The notes below the pieces were generated by a model. The model was not told the DNA's origin. It ran no database searches and saw nothing but the letters and a program-made list of their open reading frames with translations. The translations under genes and the position numbers were made by a program. This document shows positions 27,994 through 35,373 of a DNA stretch of 64,000 nucleotides, piece after piece (position 1 is the stretch's first letter; each line of letters opens with the position of its first letter). This DNA is from Planctomycetaceae bacterium (GTDB taxonomy: Bacteria > Planctomycetota > Planctomycetia > Pirellulales > Pirellulaceae): assembly GCA_027487485.1 (NCBI GenBank), contig JAIYDN010000078.1, positions 98,994-162,993 of the forward strand, in the 5' to 3' direction.

Positions 27994-28739
27994 GACGAAC
28001 CATCCCAGTCGATAACGCGTTCAAGCCAACGAGTCACATCGTTCGAGAAACGATCGAAGAGCGCTTCCCCTTTTTGGACGCTGGCTTGCTGAGGCCATCC
28101 AATGTGGCCAATGTCCGAACGGTCTTGAGTGACCCAACCGCGATTTCCTGGCTCGAACCCGCGACCGTGCGGGATCGGATCTGCAGACTGGTAATCGCCA
28201 ACAAGATGCGGAGCGATTCGCATCACCATCGATGTTTCCCATTCACAAGCATGCCCCATTTCTGTTTGCTGAAACGAAATCAAGGAAGTCGATTCGGACG
28301 TCCCAAGGCTCCAGTAGGTCCCCATCAACAGAAGGAGATCTTCACGTTGACGATAGGTTTGGCGCAATTCAAAAATGGCCTGCCGACCGGGCACATCGTT
28401 ACCACCGTGCCCATTCAGAAATACAATTCTTCGGAAGCCATGATGCAACATGTTGTCGGCCAAACCTACCAACAGATCGAGATAGTTTCGCGGAGCAGCG
28501 GATAAAGTTCCCTGGAAATCCAGATGGTGATGGGAATTCCCCAACCACATTAACGGAGCGAAAAGAACTTGGGTTGGCAATCGTTCGGAAACACGTTTGA
28601 CGATTTCTCCAAGCAACAAGCTGTCGGTCCAAACAGGCAAATGGTGGCCGTGCTGTTCGATGGCGGCGATCGGAAAAACAACCGGAGTATCCCGGTCCAA
28701 GGCCTGGATTTGCTTCCAGGTAAGTTCAACTAAATTCAT
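27981..28739 (-). CDS. Creatininase-family amidohydrolase
   Basis: 252 aa, normal length for the family. Metal-binding landmarks: VVFPIAAIEQHGHHLPVWTDSLLLG (E-Q-H-G-x-H-L-P...D), LGNSHHHLDFQGTLS, FLNGHGGND and a C-terminal MGHACEWETSMV. These are the conserved creatinine amidohydrolase residues (His, Asp, Glu and HGGN). Relatives hydrolyse cyclic amides such as creatinine, or act in cofactor and ring-opening pathways. It is first in an operon with the MFS and Tat proteins, divergent from the XRE regulator at 28983. A substrate other than creatinine is quite possible. Confidence 0.93.
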   Translation of the reverse strand: MNLVELTWKQIQALDRDTPVVFPIAAIEQHGHHLPVWTDSLLLGEIVKRVSERLPTQVLFAPLMWLGNSHHHLDFQGTLSAAPRNYLDLLVGLADNMLHHGFRRIVFLNGHGGNDVPGRQAIFELRQTYRQREDLLLLMGTYWSLGTSESTSLISFQQTEMGHACEWETSMVMRIAPHLVGDYQSADPIPHGRGFEPGNRGWVTQDRSDIGHIGWPQQASVQKGEALFDRFSNDVTRWLERVIDWDGSSWDG

Positions 28740-28982
28740 GGTGGGGAAAGACAGGCCATAGCCTATCCAACGAATGACGGCGGGTTGGGGAAATCCAAAA
28801 ACAGGATCTCGAAGTACTTACCCATCTTAGACTTAAGTTAGTCGTTCGGATACAGCGGGAAAATTTTCTTCGCTGCTGTTCGCTTTTTTCAACTTCTGCG
28901 CCTTTAAGAATGTGGGGTGCTTCCTAGTTTTTCATCATGAGTCCGATTCTCCACCACGAGAAGTTTGCAGCAAGGTTGAGCC
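28740..28982. promoter_or_regulatory. Divergent regulatory region between creatininase operon and XRE regulator
   Basis: 243 bases between divergent starts. It contains the palindromes ACTTAAGT (within cttagacttaagttagtc) and GAAAATTTTC (within gcgggaaaattttcttcg), which could be operators for the XRE-type protein encoded on the right. No clear sigma-70 promoter hexamers were found. The assignment is weak. Confidence 0.3.
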
Positions 28983-29609
28983 ATGTTACGGGGCGTTCGT
29001 CTGGACGGTAACTTTATTCGTCATCAAAGAACTCAAAACGGGATGAGTCAAAAAATGCTGGCGGATGCCGCCGGAATCTCGGAGCGTACCGTTCGAAATG
29101 CTGAAAAAGGGTTGGTGGTCGAGGTTCATATCGCGAGCTACCTATCCGCGCTGTTCGATGTTCCTTTGGGGGACATGGTTCTTGAACGCCTTGAAGAACA
29201 ACGCAGCAAATGGCTCCAAAAATGGGCTCGAAAATTCTCATATGCCTATGTTACATCCCGGAACGACAATCATCACGATGATCTGTTTCCATTGCTTCAT
29301 CCCGCGATCCACTGGCGATGTAACTCGGCTCCGAAAATGAAAATCGATGGATCTTTAGATGGACGCCCCGCCATCATGGAATGGCTTCAAGGACACCATT
29401 GCCCAAGTGAACCTCAACAGATCTCCATCGTGAACGAACGGATCGAACGGGTCGAAGCCGAGGGGGACATCTTGTACTTCATCCTCGCAGCAGACTGGGT
29501 CATGAACGATAACGGAGGATCGAAACGAAGCGCTTGGATTACCTTCCTTTGCCGCTTTGAAGACGATCTGGCTATCACCATCGAACAGTTCAATGGGGTT
29601 TCGTTCTAA
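28983..29609 (+). CDS. XRE-type HTH regulator fused to NTF2/SnoaL-like domain
   Basis: 208 aa. The N-terminus has an XRE/Cro helix-turn-helix: GNFIRHQRTQNGMSQKMLADAAGISERTVRNAEKG (residues about 9-45). The C-terminal half, about 75-208, begins YAYVTSRNDNHHDDLFPLLHPAIHWR and looks like an NTF2/SnoaL-like cone-shaped ligand domain. The combination of a DNA-binding head and a small-molecule pocket suggests a ligand-responsive repressor. It is divergent from the creatininase-MFS-Tat operon, whose substrate or product could be its ligand; that is inference. ATG start. Confidence 0.8.
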   Translation: MLRGVRLDGNFIRHQRTQNGMSQKMLADAAGISERTVRNAEKGLVVEVHIASYLSALFDVPLGDMVLERLEEQRSKWLQKWARKFSYAYVTSRNDNHHDDLFPLLHPAIHWRCNSAPKMKIDGSLDGRPAIMEWLQGHHCPSEPQQISIVNERIERVEAEGDILYFILAADWVMNDNGGSKRSAWITFLCRFEDDLAITIEQFNGVSF

Positions 29610-29900
29610 CGCCCATACGGACGCTTATGAATAATCTGTGAACGAACCGGCAGCGAATCGGCAACGAAAGCCGGCAAGGTAGCTTAGGGTGTCTGGGCAA
29701 GATATAAACTCGCCGCGATTCAGTGGCTTTGACTCGACGTGGAGTAGGAATGCTCGTTCTCAACATGAAGATGGATCTTCACAGCTCCCAGCTTCATTCG
29801 GCGGCGACATTTCAACAATGGTCAGAGGAGCCGCAATGTTGGATGGCCGGTTTTTCGAAACCGAATCTTGTTTTTTGTATTTGTCTCAAAGGATTTGGCA
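29610..29900. other. Intergenic region before the Ser-Gly repeat gene
   Basis: About 290 bases. The ORFs at 29689 and 29723 are short, have no recognisable domain and overlap the leader, so they are not called. The main structure is the hairpin with T-rich tail described separately (29848-29876). Confidence 0.5.
29848..29876 (+). terminator. Hairpin plus T-run in the leader of the Ser-Gly protein gene
   Basis: CGGTTT / AAACCG stem with a TTCG loop (29848-29863), followed by aatcttgtttttt. It resembles a small intrinsic terminator about 25-40 bases upstream of the GTG start, and could be an attenuator. Confidence 0.45.
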
Positions 29901-30833
29901 GTGAAAAAAAACATTAGAATGCGATTCGTTGTCGCCGCACTGATGGGATCGATGGTCACCTTGGGTGTTGACACCGAGTGCGAAGCAGGTGGTCTATTCC
30001 GCCGCGCATCGTCCCATGGTTCTAGCGGTTCCAGTGGATCGAGCGGGTCAAGCGGCTCCTACGGAAGCCACGGTTCAAGTGGATCGAGCGGAGGAAGTTC
30101 GGGGACCGTTGTCGTCAAAGGCAGCTCAGGAAGTTCTGGCAGCTCAGGAAGTTCTGGTAGCTCAGGGAGCTCAGGAAGTTCCGCAAGCTCCGGCAGTTCG
30201 GGAAGCTCTGGCAGCTCTGGATCGAGCGGCGGAAGCTCGGGACGCCGAATTTTCCGTGCATCGCGCGGTTCGAGTGGCTCCAGTGGATCAAGTGGTTCTA
30301 GCGGATCAAGCGGTACGTTCTCCAGCCATGGATCATCGGGTTCGGGCCATGTTGTTTACACAACTCCCGTGACCACATCGGTGGTTGTAACGGTTCCTGC
30401 GATTCAACACACTTCGCCAGTGATCGTGCAACCCGTTCATACAGCAACACCTTCGAACTGTCCCGACGGCAAGTGCCCTCTTTCGACTACGAAGCATACA
30501 GATTCTGTACAAGCAATCGCTTCGGGTGATGCCAGCAAAGCATTATTGATCGTTGAATTGCCAGACTCGGCAACGCTTTCGCTCGTCGGACAGGCCATGC
30601 CACAAACCGGTTCGGTTCGACGGTTTACCGTAGCCGTTGCGGAGCAAGGCAAGTCGTTTGAATACCCAATGCAAGTGGAAGTCGGCGGAAAATCTGTTTC
30701 GCTGAAGCCTATGGTGAAGGCTGGTGTTTCCACAGTCGTTCGATTCCAAGAAGAGAACGGAAACTTGGTCGCCAATCTCGTATCGCAGCCAAGCGACGCG
30801 AAGCCTGCTGTATTGGTGGCTCTTCAGAAGTAA
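29901..30833 (+). CDS. Exported Ser-Gly-repeat protein with TIGR03000-like C-terminal domain
   Basis: 310 aa from GTG 29901, with AAAGGA upstream at 8 bases; the track start at 29868 is an extension. A signal peptide (MRFVVAALMGSMVTLGV, ending near CEAGG) precedes about 110 residues of GSSGSSGSSG-type repeats (about 30-140, broken by GTVVVKG and RRIFRASRG), then a linker with TTPVTTSVVVTVPAIQ and a CPDGKCPL cysteine pair. The C-terminal domain (about 215-310), LIVELPDSATLSLVGQ...GSVRRFTV...GKSFEYPM, fits the planctomycete TIGR03000 domain. The DNA repeats are simple-sequence and liable to length change. Function unknown; surface or cell-wall location is inferred. Confidence 0.85.
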   Translation: MKKNIRMRFVVAALMGSMVTLGVDTECEAGGLFRRASSHGSSGSSGSSGSSGSYGSHGSSGSSGGSSGTVVVKGSSGSSGSSGSSGSSGSSGSSASSGSSGSSGSSGSSGGSSGRRIFRASRGSSGSSGSSGSSGSSGTFSSHGSSGSGHVVYTTPVTTSVVVTVPAIQHTSPVIVQPVHTATPSNCPDGKCPLSTTKHTDSVQAIASGDASKALLIVELPDSATLSLVGQAMPQTGSVRRFTVAVAEQGKSFEYPMQVEVGGKSVSLKPMVKAGVSTVVRFQEENGNLVANLVSQPSDAKPAVLVALQK

Positions 30834-30852
30834 ATGGAGTTGTTCGTCTGAC

Positions 30853-30886
30853 CGGCATGCAGGAGACCTAGCTATCCTGCATGCCG
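30853..30886 (+). terminator. 12-bp perfect hairpin after the Ser-Gly repeat gene
   Basis: CGGCATGCAGGA and its exact complement TCCTGCATGCCG flank a 10-base loop, beginning 20 bases after the stop codon. No T-run follows, so it may be a factor-dependent terminator, an RNA-stabilising element or a protein-binding palindrome. Confidence 0.55.
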
Positions 30887-30957
30887 ACTGCAGCAACCCA
30901 TGGGTTCATGGCAACGCATCTCTGTCGTAAATCGAGACAATCATCATCGAACAACGC

Positions 30958-31539
30958 ATGCTTACGACGAAAGAATCAGAGCGTCCTTCCATCGCTGGGC
31001 AAACACTCCGGCGTACTTGGACCAAATTGCTCCTTAGCATTTTGATTGTGTTTCACGTTGTTGCGATATTCTGCGCTCCGGCGTCTGTCGATCCGGCATC
31101 GCGTTTAACACGTCACGTATGGACCTTCTGTAGTTCCTACCTTCGAGCGACCAATCTCAATCACGGGTATCACTTTTTTGCTCCCGAACCTGGTTCGAGC
31201 ACCACGCTGGAATACATTGGACTCGATCAAGAGGGCAATCGCTCGTTCGGTCGAATTCCGGACAAGTCTACCATGCAACCAAGGTTGCTATACCATCGGC
31301 ATTTCATGCTCACGGAGTTCTTGGGCTCCATCCCGTCTGAATCTGGAGAGACTCGTCGAGCCGTCTTGCAAGCGTACGCCCAGCAATTGCTGAAGCAAAA
31401 TGGTTTCTCCTCCGTCGAACTCAAATTGGTTCGCCATCGGCCTAGCAGTCGTCAAGAAATTCAGTTGGGAAGCGACCTCAGTGCTCCCGAGACATTCACG
31501 TACGAACCACTGGGGACATTCAAATGGTCCGAGAAGTGA
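30958..31539 (+). CDS. Single-TM protein, partner of HTTM protein
   Basis: 193 aa with one N-terminal transmembrane segment (KLLLSILIVFHVVAIFCAPA, about residues 23-43) and a soluble C-terminal part facing the periplasm or outside. Conserved-looking motifs include YLRATNLNHGYHFFAPEPG and LLYHRHFMLTEFLG. It overlaps the downstream HTTM gene by 16 bases (31524-31539), indicating a tight operon. In planctomycetes this kind of short membrane protein accompanies HTTM proteins; no activity is known to me. Confidence 0.8.
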   Translation: MLTTKESERPSIAGQTLRRTWTKLLLSILIVFHVVAIFCAPASVDPASRLTRHVWTFCSSYLRATNLNHGYHFFAPEPGSSTTLEYIGLDQEGNRSFGRIPDKSTMQPRLLYHRHFMLTEFLGSIPSESGETRRAVLQAYAQQLLKQNGFSSVELKLVRHRPSSRQEIQLGSDLSAPETFTYEPLGTFKWSEK

Positions 31540-32840
31540 TCGCCCCCATCAAAAATTCGCTCGTTTCGGTGTGGAATCGATGGGATGCTTTTTGGTTTAC
31601 CCCCACCGATCCACTTTCGATGTCCATCATTCGAATCCTGGTGGGGAGCATGCTCCTTTACTCGCATCTTGTTTGGGGTACTTCCCTAGAGGCATTTTTC
31701 GATGACCAAGGTTGGAATAATCGCGCTTTGCTAACCTTGCTTCAACCCGATGGGGTTTCGCCTTCTTTTTGGTGGTACGTTCCTAAGCCATGGATGATCA
31801 GTATTCATTGGCTCTGCAATGGAATCTTAGTTTTGTTCGTCCTTGGCTTGGGAGGGCGATTTACAGCATTACTCGCTTGGGTCATCTCCGTTTCCTATGC
31901 CAATCGCTCGATGCTGGCTAACTTTGGCTTAGATCAGATGCTGTGCATCTTCATGCTTTACTTGGCCATTGCACCTTCCACTCAGAAATGGTCTCTAGAC
32001 AGCTTGATTCGACGGAAATTGCGTTGGAACGAAACCACCATTTCGAAATCCGTTCTCGCGAATGTCTCGATGCGATTGATTCAAATTCATCTATGTGTCA
32101 TTTACCTATGGGCAGGGCTCAGCAAGCTTCAAGGCGAAGCGTGGTGGAACGGAGACGCCATGTGGCTAGCCTTGGCCAATGAGGAATACCAGTCGCTGGA
32201 CATGACCTGGCTGGTGAGCTTCCCTCGACTGATGGAGTTTATGACCCACACAACGGTTGCATGGGAACTTTCGTTCGCCGCTTTGGTATGGCCACAAGCG
32301 ACCCGCAAAATCGTGCTCGCCTTAGGTATTGGTATGCATCTTGGAATTGGACTATTCCTTGGCATGTGGACCTTCGGATTGATCATGATCTTTGCCTATG
32401 TAGCCTTCGTGCCTTCGGCCGCCATCCAAGCTTCGCTTCGTTGGATCCGTTTTGGTAGTCAAGCAAAGCCAACATCGACGGCGATATCGAGCTCCCCCAT
32501 TCTAGGTCTCGAATATCGCGACCGTTCTATTCGAAAGGTACAGGACGTTATGGAAACATTTGTTTTGATCTCCGACACTCGCTCGACATTAGCGCGAGCC
32601 GTTTCAATGCTTGCCAATAGCCACCGTGAGTTTGTGGCAGCAAACAGCCTTCCACAAGCCATGATCATCGCCAAATTAGTGCGAAACCCGGTAGTTCTAC
32701 AGTTGCAACTGGAGGAGTTTGATCCCGCTTGCGATTGGCTTGAAATGCGAGTCATCGATCTCGCTCAGCCAATCAACGCTGATTCGGAGAACGGTTTCGA
32801 ATTGGACCATGAGCGAAGTCTTGTTTCAGCTATCCACTAG
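31524..32840 (+). CDS. HTTM (vitamin-K-dependent gamma-carboxylase-like) membrane protein
   Basis: 438 aa, a polytopic membrane protein of the HTTM type. Typical family parts: PTDPLSMSIIRILVGSMLLYSHLVWG at the start, FWWYVPKPWMISIHWLCNG, FGLDQMLCIFMLYLAIAPS, and LIQIHLCVIYLWAGLSKLQGEAWWNGDAMWLALANEEY, which is the strongest family signature. The last roughly 120 residues (after RWIRFGSQ) are soluble and not part of the core. Bacterial HTTM proteins resemble vertebrate gamma-glutamyl carboxylase but their reaction is unknown. It is the middle of a three-gene unit; the upstream neighbour overlaps it and the downstream TPR lipoprotein follows 12 bases later. Confidence 0.93.
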   Translation: MVREVIAPIKNSLVSVWNRWDAFWFTPTDPLSMSIIRILVGSMLLYSHLVWGTSLEAFFDDQGWNNRALLTLLQPDGVSPSFWWYVPKPWMISIHWLCNGILVLFVLGLGGRFTALLAWVISVSYANRSMLANFGLDQMLCIFMLYLAIAPSTQKWSLDSLIRRKLRWNETTISKSVLANVSMRLIQIHLCVIYLWAGLSKLQGEAWWNGDAMWLALANEEYQSLDMTWLVSFPRLMEFMTHTTVAWELSFAALVWPQATRKIVLALGIGMHLGIGLFLGMWTFGLIMIFAYVAFVPSAAIQASLRWIRFGSQAKPTSTAISSSPILGLEYRDRSIRKVQDVMETFVLISDTRSTLARAVSMLANSHREFVAANSLPQAMIIAKLVRNPVVLQLQLEEFDPACDWLEMRVIDLAQPINADSENGFELDHERSLVSAIH

Positions 32841-32852
32841 AGGTTTTTCACC

Positions 32853-33980
32853 ATGAGCAAAAGAGTTTGGGTCTGCCTTCTTGGAACGTCTTTGCTATCC
32901 GGTTGCGGAGCAGAAGATCTGAGCATCGGTGAGAAGATTGAACGCGCACGACTTCTAAGCGATCGTGACCGCATCGACGAATCTTTGCAAATTCTCAAAG
33001 AAGTTACCGTTCGAGAACCCAAGAATGCGAACGCTTTTTATCTTACCGGTGTGACGCTCGAGAAACGCCAATCGCTCGAACTCGCTAAAGCTGCCTACGA
33101 TGATTGCTTAAAAATAGAACCATCGAATTCAGATGCACTCAACAACCGCGGCGTTATCCATGCCAAGTTAGGGGATTCAGACGCTGCACTCAAGGATCTT
33201 CTTCAAGCCACCTCGTTGAACGCCGACGATGCCCTTGCGTGGTCCAACTTAGCGCTCGCTCAACATGACCAAGGGCTCAACCAAGACGCCATCACTAGCT
33301 ATCAACGCGCGATCGCACTTCGAAATGATTCCCGCTTTCTATTCCAGCTCGGAAATGTCTATCTTGATTTAACAAACTGGGATGAAGCGGAAACAGCATT
33401 TACCAAGTCCATCGAAGCAGACAGCCAAAACGCAAATGCGATATTGAATCGCGTTACCGTTTATATCGAGAAGAAAAAATTCGATCTGGCGCGCCAGGAT
33501 CTCGAAAGGGTCAAGTCGCTCGATCATGACCTGGTGCTTCGCAGTTCCATCGAAGAACGCAGCAGAATTCTGGCACAAAAAGAATCGCCCAATAAAGAAC
33601 GAAAACTAGTCTCCCAATGGCTCGAATCCAAGGGTTGGAAAATCGAATCAGCAGAAAGCGAATCTTCGCCTTGGTCGGTTTCCCGCCTTTCAGATTCCTC
33701 TTCCGCAAGCCTCGTTCTCATGCGGATGGATGAATCGGGCCAAGCAGTATGCAACGCATCCGACGCGGAAGCAGCCTTGAAATCCCCATCGCCGATCTTA
33801 TTGATGGTCATTGATCCTAGATTGTTCGTTACCGCAGAGACCAAAGCAAGCAAGGATCCGCTTTGGCTTGTCGATGCGAACTTTGACTGGAAACCAAACG
33901 CAGCGGATTTTGCCCCTAGAACAGTAACTTACCAGTCTGCGTCTCGCCAACCGCTAGAAGCTCCTCTGCCACCCAAATAG
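32853..33980 (+). CDS. TPR-containing lipoprotein with unusual C-terminal domain
   Basis: 375 aa. Signal peptide with a lipobox-like LLSGCG puts Cys near residue 18. Five or six TPR units span about residues 25-225 (ANAFYLTGVTLEKRQSLELAKAAYDDCLK; SDALNNRGVIHAKLGDSDAALKDL; ALAWSNLALAQHDQGLNQDAITSYQ; FLFQLGNVYLDLTNWDEAETAF). The last roughly 130 residues (WLESKGWKIESAESES ... ILLMVIDPRLF) have the spacing of a restriction-endonuclease-like DUF3883/NO VEIN domain but lack its catalytic acidic and Lys residues; this is a weak idea. ATG with AGAGG at 9 bases. Third gene of the HTTM unit. Confidence 0.85.
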   Translation: MSKRVWVCLLGTSLLSGCGAEDLSIGEKIERARLLSDRDRIDESLQILKEVTVREPKNANAFYLTGVTLEKRQSLELAKAAYDDCLKIEPSNSDALNNRGVIHAKLGDSDAALKDLLQATSLNADDALAWSNLALAQHDQGLNQDAITSYQRAIALRNDSRFLFQLGNVYLDLTNWDEAETAFTKSIEADSQNANAILNRVTVYIEKKKFDLARQDLERVKSLDHDLVLRSSIEERSRILAQKESPNKERKLVSQWLESKGWKIESAESESSPWSVSRLSDSSSASLVLMRMDESGQAVCNASDAEAALKSPSPILLMVIDPRLFVTAETKASKDPLWLVDANFDWKPNAADFAPRTVTYQSASRQPLEAPLPPK

Positions 33981-34169
33981 ACTGGGAAACCAGCCGCCAC
34001 CTTTCTCGCAAACATCAAGTTTACTTCTAATGTAGACCTGCCGAGATATTATATTTCCTTCAGTGGAAAATCGAGTGCCGAGCGGTGACATCCTTGTAAT
34101 GAAGGATTTCAGGCATCGACTTTAGCGGCGGAGGCAACAATCGACTGGCATCGACTGATAAAAATCGCG

Positions 34170-34646
34170 TTGGATCAACATGGTCCGGCGCTGATGCTGT
34201 ACGCGCGGCAATGGTGCAATGCTCCTGAAGATGCTCTTCAAGAAGCACTGATCGATCTCGCACGTCTGGACCCTGCGCCGGCCAATCCGGCAGCCTGGCT
34301 CTTCACGACCGTGCGTCGCAAAGCGATCAATTTGTCACGCTCGGAAAATCGGCGGCAAAAATATCAACAACAAGCTTCCGAACAAAAGTCAGCTTGGTTT
34401 GAACTCGATCCGAGCGTTGGGATGCAAAGCGAAGAACTAGAAATTTACCTTCAACAATTAGCCCCCCTCGATCGAGAGATCGTCGTGGCCAAGATTTGGG
34501 GTGAACTCACCTTTGAACAAATTGCTGAACTTGTAGATCGCCCACTAAGCGTCGTGTATCGACACTATCGCCAATCATTGACCTTCCTCGGTCAGCAGAT
34601 TGATGGAACACCAAAGCCTAACAGCGGCAAACGCTCCACCCAATAA
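34170..34646 (+). CDS. ECF-type RNA polymerase sigma factor
   Basis: 158 aa as drawn from TTG 34170. Region 2 is LMLYARQWCNAPEDALQEALIDLARL...AAWLFTTVRRKAINLSRSENRR, and region 4 is LDREIVVAKIWGELTFEQIAELVDRPLSVVYRHYRQSL with its helix-turn-helix. The true N-terminus is probably 10 residues longer. Upstream in frame is IDWHRLIKIALDQHG, which fits the first helix of such sigma factors, with GGAGG placed 5 bases before an ATC codon at 34140. No ATG/GTG/TTG begins that stretch, so either a non-canonical start or a base change (ATG to ATC) is involved. It precedes a one-TM protein by 29 bases, a classic sigma/anti-sigma arrangement. Confidence 0.9.
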   Translation: MDQHGPALMLYARQWCNAPEDALQEALIDLARLDPAPANPAAWLFTTVRRKAINLSRSENRRQKYQQQASEQKSAWFELDPSVGMQSEELEIYLQQLAPLDREIVVAKIWGELTFEQIAELVDRPLSVVYRHYRQSLTFLGQQIDGTPKPNSGKRSTQ

Positions 34647-34675
34647 TCGGCAATACTTTACGGAACAACCATCTT

Positions 34676-35332
34676 ATGAATCATTCGCCAGAGAAACGAG
34701 ACGATGACTTCAGCGAGTTCTCAGAACTCGAGAATCGCCTGAGACAAGCGAGGCCCCAACCACCGCAGATCGATGTGGCAATGATTTCCAAAGGGCTTGA
34801 GTCATCAGCCAGGCCACTGATCGTACCCCCGGTTTCACCAATAGCACTCCCATGGCAGTTTTTTGGATCGATGGCAGCGTCACTGGCAGTGGGACTTGTG
34901 ATCGGTGCAGGTGGGATGTTTTATCGTATGCAAACACATCAAGCCAGTGTTGCTCAACCTAACCCAACGATCCCAAAGACACGACCAGACCATTTAGAAA
35001 GCAGCCGAGTTGCCGCTGAGACAACGAGCCCACTCGGGCAAGATAAAGAAACGGCTACCTGGTCGCCTAGTCGCTCGGATTTCGACAGTTACCTCAGTGA
35101 GGACTTTGATTCAGAACTTGATGCGCCCCTTTGGCCCGGCAAGTATCTACTCATTGCCAAAGGTAAAAAAACATCCATTCGTTCGCAGGTGATTAGCCCT
35201 AATCCGAATGAACATGATTGGGCCGATGCTGCCGATGGCTCACATACTCCCAATAACTCCATGCACGAAACATCTCCTTCGACGTCAGCGAAACTCCTGC
35301 GGGATTTGCTGAATAGTCGTGAATTGCATTAA
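34676..35332 (+). CDS. Single-TM protein, candidate anti-sigma factor
   Basis: 218 aa. A cytoplasmic N-terminal part rich in acidic and Pro residues (residues 1-58: MNHSPEKRDDDFSEFSELENR), then one transmembrane helix (WQFFGSMAASLAVGLVIGAGGMF, about 62-83) and an extracytoplasmic low-complexity tail. There is no zinc-binding HxxxCxxC anti-sigma motif. Position directly downstream of an ECF sigma gene and the single-TM layout support an anti-sigma role; the sequence alone does not prove it. ATG start; the next gene starts 41 bases later. Confidence 0.65.
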   Translation: MNHSPEKRDDDFSEFSELENRLRQARPQPPQIDVAMISKGLESSARPLIVPPVSPIALPWQFFGSMAASLAVGLVIGAGGMFYRMQTHQASVAQPNPTIPKTRPDHLESSRVAAETTSPLGQDKETATWSPSRSDFDSYLSEDFDSELDAPLWPGKYLLIAKGKKTSIRSQVISPNPNEHDWADAADGSHTPNNSMHETSPSTSAKLLRDLLNSRELH

Positions 35333-35373
35333 CGAACTACGACTCTTCTCTCTCTCTCTTCAAGGACACCCGT

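Noticed and set aside
29689-29917. Small ORFs in the leader of the Ser-Gly gene
   Set aside because: No homology signal; they run across the hairpin and the real start.
29965-30372. Alternative-frame ORF in the Ser-Gly repeat
   Set aside because: Repetitive DNA in another frame gives a long open frame by chance.
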